From CBDDBU01 sp965226045 (GTDB lineage: Bacteria; Pseudomonadota; Alphaproteobacteria; VGEJ01), in NCBI GenBank assembly GCA_965226045.1, contig CBDDBU010000003.1:1-64000 (forward strand): 64,000 bases of DNA, in the 5' to 3' direction. Under the pieces are notes generated by a model. The model did not search any database and was not told where the DNA came from. It saw only the letters and a list, made by a program, of their open reading frames with translations. Every line of letters begins with the position of its first letter. Position 1 is the first letter of the stretch. Of the stretch, positions 25,188 through 32,925 are shown one piece after another. A program made the position numbers and the translations under genes.

Positions 25188-26789
25188 ATGTCCGACGATT
25201 TCCTCGACGACGAGGTCGCCGCCGTCACTTTCGAGAGAGGCGATGATTCAGTGGCCGTTATCGTCGGCTCGGGCGCCGGTGGCGGCACGCTGGCGAACGA
25301 ACTGACACAAAAGGGCATCGACGTGGTCGTGATCGAGGCAGGCCCTCGCTTCAAGGACACCGATTTCGAGAACGACGAGTGGGAGATGTACGACCGTCTC
25401 ACCTGGAAGGACAAACGTGCTGCCACCGGAACCTCGCCGGTCGCCCAGAACTTCTCGGAGGCGCCGACCTGGCTCTGCAAGGGCGTTGGCGGCAGCACGC
25501 TGCACTGGGCGGCGATGTGCCCGCGCTTCCAGCCACACGAGTTCAAGGCGCGCTCGACCTATGGCGATATCCCCGGCACGACCATCGCCGATTGGCCGAT
25601 CGACTTCGCCGAGATCGAGCCCTACTACGTCCGCGCCGAGGACAGAATGGGCGTCTCGGGACGCAACGGCATCCCCTTCCACGGCGGCAACAACAACTAC
25701 AAAGTCATGGCGCTCGGCGCCAAACGGATGGGCTACACGGACTTCGACACCAACAATCTCGCCATCAACATCGAGCCGCGACACGGCCGCAACGCCTGCG
25801 ATCAGATCGGCTTCTGCATGCAGGGCTGCCGCTCGGGTGCGAAGTGGTCGACGTTCAACACCGAACTGCCACAAGCCGAAGCTACTGGCCGGTGCGAAAT
25901 TCGACCCGAGTGCATGGCGCTCCGCGTCGAGCACGACCAAGCTGGTCGCGTAAGCGGGGTTCTTTACGTCGATCGTGACGGCAACGAGCATGTACAAAAA
26001 GCGCGGGTTGTCTGCATCGCCGGCAACTCGATCGAGACGCCGCGGTTGTTGCTCAACTCCGAATCGAGCCTGCACCCGGACGGGCTTGCCAACGCCTCGG
26101 GCCTGGTCGGCAAGAACTATATGCGTCACATGTTCGGCTTCGTCTACGCCGAGTTCGACAAGCCGGTGAACATGAACCGCGGCATCGTCGTCGGCGGGAT
26201 CCTCCGCGACGAGGTGGGGCATGACGAGTCGCGCGGGTTCGTCGGCGGCTATTACAGCGGAACGATCGGGCTTGGGCTTCCGTTCTACGCCGCGTTCTTG
26301 AACCCCAAGGGCTGGGGACGAGACTATGCCGACTGGGTGGGGGCCTTTGACCGCATCGCCGGCTTGCAGATCCTAGGCGAGGACATGGCGATGGACACCA
26401 ACCAGATCTCGCTGCACCCCACCGACAAGGATCAGTATGGGCTGCCGATCCCGACCCTTCACCTCGACGACCACCCCAACGAGATTTACATGAAGAACTA
26501 CGCCTACCGCAAGACGGTGGCGCTGATGGAGGCCGCTGGCGCGGTCCGGGTGTTCGAATCTCCGCCACTGCCCGCCTCCCACAACCTTGGCACCTGCCGC
26601 ATGGCCGACGATGCCCAGGCCGGGGTCGTGAACCAGTGGGGCCAGAGCCACGAAATCGCCAACCTGTTCATCTCGGACGGCAGCCAGTTCGCCTCCTCGA
26701 TGGCCGGCAACCCGACGCTCACCATCGTGGCCCTGGCGATCCGCCAGGCCGAGTACATCGCCGAGAAAATGCGTGGCAACGAGATATGA
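25188..26789 (+). CDS. GMC-family FAD dehydrogenase paralog B with CX5CX3C motif
   Basis: The 533-aa flavoprotein resembles the catalytic subunits of gluconate, fructose and FAD-glucose dehydrogenases, which oxidise sugar or alcohol groups. An acidic 20-residue lead (DDFLDDEVAAVTF) precedes the FAD motif GSGAGGGTLANEL (from residue 27). VGGSTLHW and the C-terminal pair H (ASHNLGTCRM) and N (GNPTLTIVALAIRQA) supply the GMC active site. C204, C210 and C214 (CDQIGFCMQGC) match the CX5CX3C that holds the 3Fe-4S cluster in FAD-glucose dehydrogenase. No signal peptide is present and no small subunit or cytochrome gene is adjacent, so the enzyme is probably cytoplasmic. GGGAGG precedes the ATG. Confidence 0.87.
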   Translation: MSDDFLDDEVAAVTFERGDDSVAVIVGSGAGGGTLANELTQKGIDVVVIEAGPRFKDTDFENDEWEMYDRLTWKDKRAATGTSPVAQNFSEAPTWLCKGVGGSTLHWAAMCPRFQPHEFKARSTYGDIPGTTIADWPIDFAEIEPYYVRAEDRMGVSGRNGIPFHGGNNNYKVMALGAKRMGYTDFDTNNLAINIEPRHGRNACDQIGFCMQGCRSGAKWSTFNTELPQAEATGRCEIRPECMALRVEHDQAGRVSGVLYVDRDGNEHVQKARVVCIAGNSIETPRLLLNSESSLHPDGLANASGLVGKNYMRHMFGFVYAEFDKPVNMNRGIVVGGILRDEVGHDESRGFVGGYYSGTIGLGLPFYAAFLNPKGWGRDYADWVGAFDRIAGLQILGEDMAMDTNQISLHPTDKDQYGLPIPTLHLDDHPNEIYMKNYAYRKTVALMEAAGAVRVFESPPLPASHNLGTCRMADDAQAGVVNQWGQSHEIANLFISDGSQFASSMAGNPTLTIVALAIRQAEYIAEKMRGNEI

Positions 26790-26805
26790 AGACAGGAGAG
26801 CGAGC

Positions 26806-28407
26806 ATGAGCAGGCACGATGACGACCGCGACATTGCTGCGGTCACGTTCGATCATGCCGATGATTCTTTAGTCGTGATCATCGGCTCTGGCGCTGGCGG
26901 CGGAACACTCGCGAACGAGCTGTGCCAAAAGGGTATCGATGTCGTGATCATCGAGGCCGGCAAGCGGATCGAGATGGACGACTTCGTAAACGACGAAGAC
27001 GTGATGGGCCGAATGCTGCTGTGGGGCGATCCGCGCAAGGGCGCCGGCAGCCGCGAATCGACCACGCAATTTCCGGACAATCCCAACTGGATGTGCAAGG
27101 CGGTGGGCGGCACTACGGTCCATTGGACCGGAACCTGCCCACGCATCAAGGATACCGAGTTCAAGGCCCGTTCGACCTACGGCGCGATCGAGGGCACGAG
27201 CCTCATGGATTGGCCGATCAGCCTGGAAGATATCGAGCCCTACTACGACCGGTCCGAGACCAAGATGGGGGTGGCGGGCACCGGCGGGCGGCCGTGGCTG
27301 CCGGGCAACAACAACTACAAGGTGATGGCGGCGGGCGCCAAACGGATCGGCTACACCGAGTACCACACCGGCACCCATGCCATAAACGCGGTGCCCTACG
27401 ACGGCCGCAACGCCTGCGATCAAATCGGTTTCTGCATGCAGGGCTGCAAGTCGGGCGCCAAATGGTCGACGCTCTACACCGAAATTCCCAAAGCAGAGGC
27501 GACCGGCCGCTGCGAGGTGCGCTCGCAGTGCATGGCCCTACAGGTCCAGCACGATGACACCGGCAAGGTCAGCGGGGTTGTCTACGCCGATCGCGATGGC
27601 GATCATCATCTGCAGAAGGCACGGATTGTCTGCGTCGCCGGCAACTCGGTGGAGACGCCCCGGCTCCTGTTGAACTCGGAGTCGAGCACCTACCCCGATG
27701 GGCTCGCCAATTCCTCCGGCCAGGTCGGCAAGAACTACATGACCCACGTGGAGGGCGCGGTCTACGGCGTTTTCGACCAGCCGGTGAACTGGCATCGCGG
27801 CCGCATCGTCTCGGGCACCATCCGCGACGAGAGCTACCACAAACCCGAGCGCGGCTTCGTCGGCGGCTATTACTTCCTGACCATCGCGCTGGGTCTGCGC
27901 GACTATGCGCTGGCGCTCCGCCACGATGGGTGGGGACGCGACTATACCTCCTGGCTCGACGCCTACGAGCATACCGCCGGGGTCTACATCCTCGGCGAGG
28001 ACATGCCGATCGAGAACAACCGGGTCTACTTGCACCCCACGGATAAGGACCACCATGGACTGCCGATCCCGGTGTGCCACCTCGACAACCACCCGAACGA
28101 CCGGCTGATCCGCAACCACGGCCTTAAACAGTGCACGGCGATGTGGGACGCCATGAGCGCCAAGCGCTTGCACGAATGGACGGCGTTCCCGAGCGGCCAC
28201 AACCTCGGCACTTGCCGCATGAGCGACGACTCCCAGACCGGTGTCGTCAACAAGTTCGGACAGAGCCACGACATCGCCAACTTGTTCGTCTCGGACGGCA
28301 GCCAATTCACCACCGGCGCGGCCGCGAACCCGACGCTCACGATCGTCGCGCTGGCGATTCGCCAAGCCGAGTACATCGCCGATCAAATGCGCGGCAAGGA
28401 GATTTGA
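26806..28407 (+). CDS. GMC-family FAD dehydrogenase paralog C
   Basis: Paralog C (533 aa) starts 16 bases after B with AGGAGAGCG before the ATG. FAD motif GSGAGGGTLANEL, VGGTTVHWTGTCPRI, and C204-X5-C210-X3-C214 are intact, as are the C-terminal HNLGTCRM and ANPTLTIVALA. It shares with paralog D features absent from B, E and F: KRIEMDDF after the FAD motif, a FPDNPNW segment, the GTGGRPWLP insertion and HRGRIVSGTIRDES. Substrates of C and D may therefore differ from those of B, E and F. The lumazine-binding-like gene follows after 32 bases. Confidence 0.87.
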   Translation: MSRHDDDRDIAAVTFDHADDSLVVIIGSGAGGGTLANELCQKGIDVVIIEAGKRIEMDDFVNDEDVMGRMLLWGDPRKGAGSRESTTQFPDNPNWMCKAVGGTTVHWTGTCPRIKDTEFKARSTYGAIEGTSLMDWPISLEDIEPYYDRSETKMGVAGTGGRPWLPGNNNYKVMAAGAKRIGYTEYHTGTHAINAVPYDGRNACDQIGFCMQGCKSGAKWSTLYTEIPKAEATGRCEVRSQCMALQVQHDDTGKVSGVVYADRDGDHHLQKARIVCVAGNSVETPRLLLNSESSTYPDGLANSSGQVGKNYMTHVEGAVYGVFDQPVNWHRGRIVSGTIRDESYHKPERGFVGGYYFLTIALGLRDYALALRHDGWGRDYTSWLDAYEHTAGVYILGEDMPIENNRVYLHPTDKDHHGLPIPVCHLDNHPNDRLIRNHGLKQCTAMWDAMSAKRLHEWTAFPSGHNLGTCRMSDDSQTGVVNKFGQSHDIANLFVSDGSQFTTGAAANPTLTIVALAIRQAEYIADQMRGKEI

Positions 28408-28439
28408 CGAGATCATCCGACCTCCAAGAGGAGACCGAT

Positions 28440-28838
28440 ATGGACCAAGCGTATGCGGAGATCGCCGAAGCGCTCACCAACTACTTCGACGGCTTTTACG
28501 AAAGCGATGCCGACAAGCTGAAACAGATTTTCCACCCCAGTTGCCATCTCTACTACGCACCGGACGGGGCGCTCCAAGACGACGGTATGGAGACGGTCTA
28601 TGAGCGGGTGCGGGGCCGGACCGCACCCAAGGTCACGGGCCAGCCGCGGATGGACAAGATCCTCTCCATCGACCAATCGGGCGCGGGCTCGGCACTCGCC
28701 AAAGTACGGATCGCCATCGGCGATCGGCTATTCACAGACTATCTAAGCCTGCTCAAGGTCGACGGTCGCTGGCAGATCATCGCCAAGTCGTTTAGCTGGG
28801 TGCTGCTCGCCGAAGCGGCGCGCCAAGCGGCCGAGTAG
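28440..28838 (+). CDS. Putative lumazine-binding / NTF2-like small protein
   Basis: This 132-aa protein has the cone-shaped NTF2/SnoaL-like fold signature: an N-terminal helix (EIAEALTNYFDGFYESDADKL) then FHPSCHLYYAPDG, and a final strand pair DYLSLLKVDGRWQIIAKSFSW. This is the pattern of the putative lumazine-binding family (Lumazine_bd_2). Family members bind or isomerise small cyclic compounds, but the role is unproven. AAGAGGAG before the ATG is a strong ribosome-binding site. It sits in the middle of the GMC array with a VOC and a Dabb gene, suggesting an accessory step in the same pathway. Confidence 0.75.
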   Translation: MDQAYAEIAEALTNYFDGFYESDADKLKQIFHPSCHLYYAPDGALQDDGMETVYERVRGRTAPKVTGQPRMDKILSIDQSGAGSALAKVRIAIGDRLFTDYLSLLKVDGRWQIIAKSFSWVLLAEAARQAAE

Positions 28839-28854
28839 GAGGCGCGCGGCAGCC

Positions 28855-29274
28855 GTGACGCTCGGCGGCATGCATCACCTCCCACTCAGTGTCAGTGACA
28901 TGATGCAGTCGGCGGCGTTCTACGACGCCGTGCTCGGCGTGCTCGGCTACCGGCGCTTTCCCTCGCCGGAGGATATCGTGATCTGGGCCAAGCGAGAGGC
29001 CGGCACCGTCATCATCAGCCCGTCCAACCCCGACTCGCCCAACAAGGCCCACGACCGTTACTCGCCGGGGCTCCACCACTTCGCCTTCGGAGCCGACAGC
29101 CGCGACGATGTCGAGCCGCTGCACGCGCGGCTTCAGGAGATCGGGGCGAACGTCTTCGACCCCCCGGCGGAGTACGATTACATGCCGGGCTACTACGCCG
29201 TCTTTTTCGCCGATCCCGACGGCCTCAAACTCGAACTCTGCCACACGCCGTTGCCGCCGCCCGAGACAAGCTGA
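28855..29274 (+). CDS. VOC-fold glyoxalase/dioxygenase-like protein
   Basis: The 139-aa protein shows the VOC pattern: MHHLPLSVSDMMQSAAFYDAVLGVLGYR at the start, GLHHFAFGADSRDDVEPLHARL in the middle and YAVFFADPDGLKLELCHTP at the end. His in MHHLPL, His in LHHFAF and Glu in KLELCH are candidates for the metal ligands. The start is GTG at 28855, with GGAGGCG upstream. The stop overlaps the ATG of the Dabb gene (TGATG). It probably handles a ring or carbonyl intermediate of the array's pathway; this is inferred from context only. Confidence 0.78.
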   Translation: MTLGGMHHLPLSVSDMMQSAAFYDAVLGVLGYRRFPSPEDIVIWAKREAGTVIISPSNPDSPNKAHDRYSPGLHHFAFGADSRDDVEPLHARLQEIGANVFDPPAEYDYMPGYYAVFFADPDGLKLELCHTPLPPPETS

Positions 29275-29597
29275 TGCTGCACCACGTCGTCTACCTCAAA
29301 TACAAGCGCGGCTACGACCAGAGCATCCACCGGCACAGCAAGACGTTCTGCCGCAACGTCATGGAAGAGGTTCCGGGCGTGGTCAGCGCCCACTACGGCG
29401 TCAATCGGTTCGACAAGTTTTCTCAGCCGCACCTCGGCAAGGACTTCACCCACGGCTACACCCATATCCTCGCCTCGACCTTCGAGAACGCGCGCGCACT
29501 GGTGCGCTACCGCGCGTCGCATGCCCACGCGGTCTTCGTCCCGCGCCTCGACGCCGTGATCGCCGACTTCTGCATCTGCGATTTCCAAACCCGCTAA
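29274..29597 (+). CDS. Dabb-family (stress-responsive alpha/beta barrel) protein
   Basis: This 107-aa protein has the Dabb dimeric barrel pattern, with MLHHVVYLKYK at the start, a central FSQPHLGKDFTHGYTHILASTFENARAL and a final FVPRLDAVIADFCICDF strand. Members of the family include small cyclases and uncharacterised proteins next to oxidoreductases. Translation is coupled to the VOC gene by a one-base overlap. It is the last gene before a 78-base gap containing a possible promoter for paralog D. Confidence 0.75.
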   Translation: MLHHVVYLKYKRGYDQSIHRHSKTFCRNVMEEVPGVVSAHYGVNRFDKFSQPHLGKDFTHGYTHILASTFENARALVRYRASHAHAVFVPRLDAVIADFCICDFQTR

Positions 29598-29605
29598 GGA
29601 CGGCT

Positions 29606-29645
29606 GGGCGCTGCCGGGGGAGGCGCTATAATGCGGCCAGCGCCC
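29606..29645 (+). promoter_or_regulatory. Inverted repeat enclosing a -10-like TATAAT before paralog D
   Basis: GGGCGCTG (29606-29613) is repeated as its exact complement at 29638-29645. Between them stands TATAAT (29627-29632), the only consensus -10 box I noticed in the array. No good -35 hexamer is evident. It could be an operator/promoter giving the second half of the array its own control, or a stem-loop in the mRNA. Confidence 0.4.
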
Positions 29646-29675
29646 GATCACGGCGGCGCCTGAGGGGAGAGGCAC

Positions 29676-31271
29676 GTGAGCGCCTTCGATGACCACGTCG
29701 CCGCGGTGACGTTCGACCACGACGATAATTCCGTGGTCGTCATCGTCGGCTCGGGTGCTGGCGGCGGCACGCTAGCCAACGAGCTCTGTCAAAAGGGCGT
29801 CAACGTGGTTCTGCTCGAGGCCGGCGGGCGCATCGAGATGGCCGATTTCGAGAACGACGAGCTCGCGATGGCCGACCGCTGGACCTGGGATGACCGGCGG
29901 GAGGCGCGCGGCGACCGGGCCAACATGACGATGTTCCCAGACCAGCCGGCGTGGATGCTCAAAACGGTCGGCGGCACCTCGGTGCACTGGGCTGGCACGT
30001 CGATCCGCCTCAAGGACAGTGAGTTAAGAGCGCGCACGACCTATGGCGACATCGCCGGCACTACCTTGATCGACTGGCCGCTCAGCCTGGAGGAGCTCGA
30101 ACCCTACTACGATCGCGCCGAGGCCAAACTCGGCGTCGCCGGCACCGGCGGCCGGCCCTGGCTTCCGCAGGGCAACAACTACAAGGTCTTGGCGTTGGGC
30201 GCCAAGCGCGTCGGCTACACGGACTACGACACAGGAACCCATGCCATCAACTCGGAGCCCTATGACGGACGCAACGCGTGCGACCAGATCGGATACTGTT
30301 TCCAGGGCTGCAAGTCTGGCGCCAAGTGGTCGACCCTCTACACCGATATCCCGCGCGCCGAGGCGACGGGACGTTGCGAGGTGCGGCCCCACTCGATGGC
30401 CTTGCGCGTGGAGCACGATGACGCCGGCCGGGCCAGCGGTGTGTTGTACGCCGACAAGGCCGGCAACCACCACGTTCAGACAGCCCGCGTCGTGGCGGTG
30501 GCCGGCAACGCCATTGAAACGCCGCGCCTCCTGCTCAACTCGGCATCCGCGACGTTTCCCGATGGCCTCGCCAACCACGCCGGCCAGGTCGGCAAGCACT
30601 ACATCACCCATGTCGATCAAGGCATCTACGCGATCTTCGACAAGCCGGTGAACTTCCACCGCGGTCGGGTCGTCTCCGGCATCATTCGCGACGAGAGCCA
30701 TTATCGGCCGGAGCGCGGGTTCGCCGGTGGCTTTTATTTTCTTGCGGTCTCGCTCGGGCTCCCCGGTTACGCCGGTTGGCTCTACCATGGCGCCTGGGGT
30801 CGGGCCTATGCCGGTGACATCGAGGCCTATGACCATACGGCCGGTTGCACCCTGCTCGCCGAGGATATGCCGACCGCGAGCAACCGCATCCACCTACATC
30901 CGGATGAAAAGGATCAGAACGGGCTGCCTATCCCGGTCTGCCATCAGGACTACCACGCCAACGATCTCGCCGCGCGCAACCATGCCCTCAAGAAAGGAAC
31001 TGAGCTCTATGAGGCGGCCGGCGCCCGTAAGGTCATCGAGTGGAAGGTGTTTCCCGCCGGCCACAACATGGGCACCTGCCGCATGGCCGAGGATCCGCGC
31101 GACGGCGTAACCAACCGCTGGGGCCAAAGCCACGAGATCGCCAACCTGTTCGTCTCGGACGGCAGCCAGTTCAGCTCCGGTGGCGCTGGCAACCCGACCC
31201 TGACCATCGTCGCTCTGGCGATTCGACAGGCCGAATACATCGCCGAGCAGATGCGGCGCAACGATCTCTGA
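29676..31271 (+). CDS. GMC-family FAD dehydrogenase paralog D
   Basis: Paralog D (531 aa) starts at GTG 29676, after GGGGAGAGG. It has the FAD motif GSGAGGGTLANEL, VGGTSVHW, the cluster motif at C202, C208 and C212 (CDQIGYCFQGC), and HNMGTCRM with GNPTLTIVALAIRQA at the C-terminus. It groups with paralog C (GRIEMADF, GTGGRPWLP, HRGRVVSGIIRDES). It follows the Dabb gene and begins the second run of three dehydrogenases (D-E-F). Function in the cytoplasm is likely, as there is no signal peptide. Confidence 0.87.
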   Translation: MSAFDDHVAAVTFDHDDNSVVVIVGSGAGGGTLANELCQKGVNVVLLEAGGRIEMADFENDELAMADRWTWDDRREARGDRANMTMFPDQPAWMLKTVGGTSVHWAGTSIRLKDSELRARTTYGDIAGTTLIDWPLSLEELEPYYDRAEAKLGVAGTGGRPWLPQGNNYKVLALGAKRVGYTDYDTGTHAINSEPYDGRNACDQIGYCFQGCKSGAKWSTLYTDIPRAEATGRCEVRPHSMALRVEHDDAGRASGVLYADKAGNHHVQTARVVAVAGNAIETPRLLLNSASATFPDGLANHAGQVGKHYITHVDQGIYAIFDKPVNFHRGRVVSGIIRDESHYRPERGFAGGFYFLAVSLGLPGYAGWLYHGAWGRAYAGDIEAYDHTAGCTLLAEDMPTASNRIHLHPDEKDQNGLPIPVCHQDYHANDLAARNHALKKGTELYEAAGARKVIEWKVFPAGHNMGTCRMAEDPRDGVTNRWGQSHEIANLFVSDGSQFSSGGAGNPTLTIVALAIRQAEYIAEQMRRNDL

Positions 31272-31300
31272 ATGGCGCGCAACGGGCCGGGGTCCTCGAC

Positions 31301-32908
31301 ATGACCAGCCATGATGATTCGTTCGACGACGATATCGCCGCCGTTACCTTCGATGAGGACGACGGTTCCGTCGCCGTGATCGTCGGGTCGGGGGCCGGCG
31401 GTGGCACGCTTGCCAACGAGCTTGCCCAAAAAGGGATCAACGTGGTCGTGATTGAGGCCGGTCCACGTTTCAAGGAGACCGATTTCGAGAACGACGAGTG
31501 GGCCATGCACGCCAAGCTCACCTGGCGCGACAAACGCGCGGCCACCGGTTCCTCGCCGGTCGCGCAAAACTTCGGCGATGCGCCGACCTGGGTGTGCAAG
31601 GGCGTCGGCGGCTCGACCTTGCACTGGGCCGGCATGTGCCCGCGCTTCCAGGACCACGAGTTCAAGGTCCGCAGCGTCTATGGCGACATCGCCGGCGCCA
31701 ATCTCGCCGACTGGCCGCTCAGCCTCGACGCGATCGCCCCGTACTACGACCGGGCCGAGGACAAGATGGGAGTCACCGGCACTCACGGCATCCCACGGCT
31801 TCCCGCCAACAACAACTTCAAGGTCATGGCGGCGGGCGCGCGCCGGATCGGCTATAGTCAGATCGATACCAACAACATGGCGATCAACACCGAGCCGCGC
31901 GACGGCCGCAACTCCTGCGACCAGATTAGTTTTTGCCACCAGGGCTGCCGGTCTGGCGCCAAGTGGTCAACCATGAATTCGGAAATTCCCAAGGCTGAGG
32001 CGACCGGCCGTTGTGAGGTGCGCCCCAACGCTATGGCGCTGCGGATCGAGCAGGACGGCGACGGACGGGTCAGTGGCGTCGTCTACGCCGATCAGGCCGG
32101 CAACCAGCGGCGCCAACGGGCGCGAATCGCCTGCGTGGCCGGAAATTCGATCGAGACGCCGCGGCTGCTGCTTAACTCGGAGTCGAGCGCTGTCCCCGAC
32201 GGACTGGCCAATGCCTCGGGCCAGGTCGGCAAGAACTACATGCGCCACATGTTCGGGTTCGTCTACGCCGAATTTGACCAGCCGGTGAACTTCCATCGGG
32301 GCCAGCCGGTCGCGGGGTGGATCCGCGACGAGGCCCACAATGACCCCAGTCGGGGCTTTGTCGGTGGCTACTACACCGTGCTCTCGGCGCTCGGATTGCC
32401 GTTCTACGCCGCCTTCCTCAACCCGATGGGGTGGGGGCGCGAGTACACAAGCTGGATTGAACACTATGACCACATCGCCAGTGTCGGCTTGCTCGGCGAG
32501 GACATGCCGATCGAGACCAACCAGGTAAGCCTGCATCCTACGGAAAGGGACCAATTCGGGTTGCCGATCCCCAATCTCCACCTCGATGACCACCCCAACG
32601 AGCTGGCGATGAGGAACTTCTCCTACAAGCGCTCGCGCGAGCTGTACGAGGCGGTCGGCGCCAAACGCATTTTCGAGGCGCCCCCCTTGCCCGCCTCGCA
32701 CAATCTCGGCACCTGCAGAATGGCGGACGATGCCGCCAAGGGCGTCGTTAACAAGTGGGGGCAAAGCCACGACATCGACAACCTGTTCATGTCGGATGGC
32801 AGCCAGTTCACCTCGTCGATGGCCGGGAACCCGACGCTGACGATCGTCGCGCTCGCGATCCGCCAGGCCGAGTACATCGCCGAACAAATGCGGCGCAACG
32901 ACCTCTAA
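31301..32908 (+). CDS. GMC-family FAD dehydrogenase paralog E
   Basis: Paralog E (535 aa) has the acidic lead DDSFDDDIAAVTF, FAD motif GSGAGGGTLANEL, PRFKETDFENDEW, VGGSTLHWAGMCPRF, cluster motif C206, C212, C216 (CDQISFCHQGC), SHNLGTCRM and the final GNPTLTIVALAIRQA. The His between the second and third Cys is special to this copy. It groups with B and F by the PRFKETDF and GTHGIP features. The ATG at 31301 lies 29 bases after paralog D. Confidence 0.87.
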   Translation: MTSHDDSFDDDIAAVTFDEDDGSVAVIVGSGAGGGTLANELAQKGINVVVIEAGPRFKETDFENDEWAMHAKLTWRDKRAATGSSPVAQNFGDAPTWVCKGVGGSTLHWAGMCPRFQDHEFKVRSVYGDIAGANLADWPLSLDAIAPYYDRAEDKMGVTGTHGIPRLPANNNFKVMAAGARRIGYSQIDTNNMAINTEPRDGRNSCDQISFCHQGCRSGAKWSTMNSEIPKAEATGRCEVRPNAMALRIEQDGDGRVSGVVYADQAGNQRRQRARIACVAGNSIETPRLLLNSESSAVPDGLANASGQVGKNYMRHMFGFVYAEFDQPVNFHRGQPVAGWIRDEAHNDPSRGFVGGYYTVLSALGLPFYAAFLNPMGWGREYTSWIEHYDHIASVGLLGEDMPIETNQVSLHPTERDQFGLPIPNLHLDDHPNELAMRNFSYKRSRELYEAVGAKRIFEAPPLPASHNLGTCRMADDAAKGVVNKWGQSHDIDNLFMSDGSQFTSSMAGNPTLTIVALAIRQAEYIAEQMRRNDL

Positions 32909-32925
32909 CCCCAAGGGTAGCGGCA

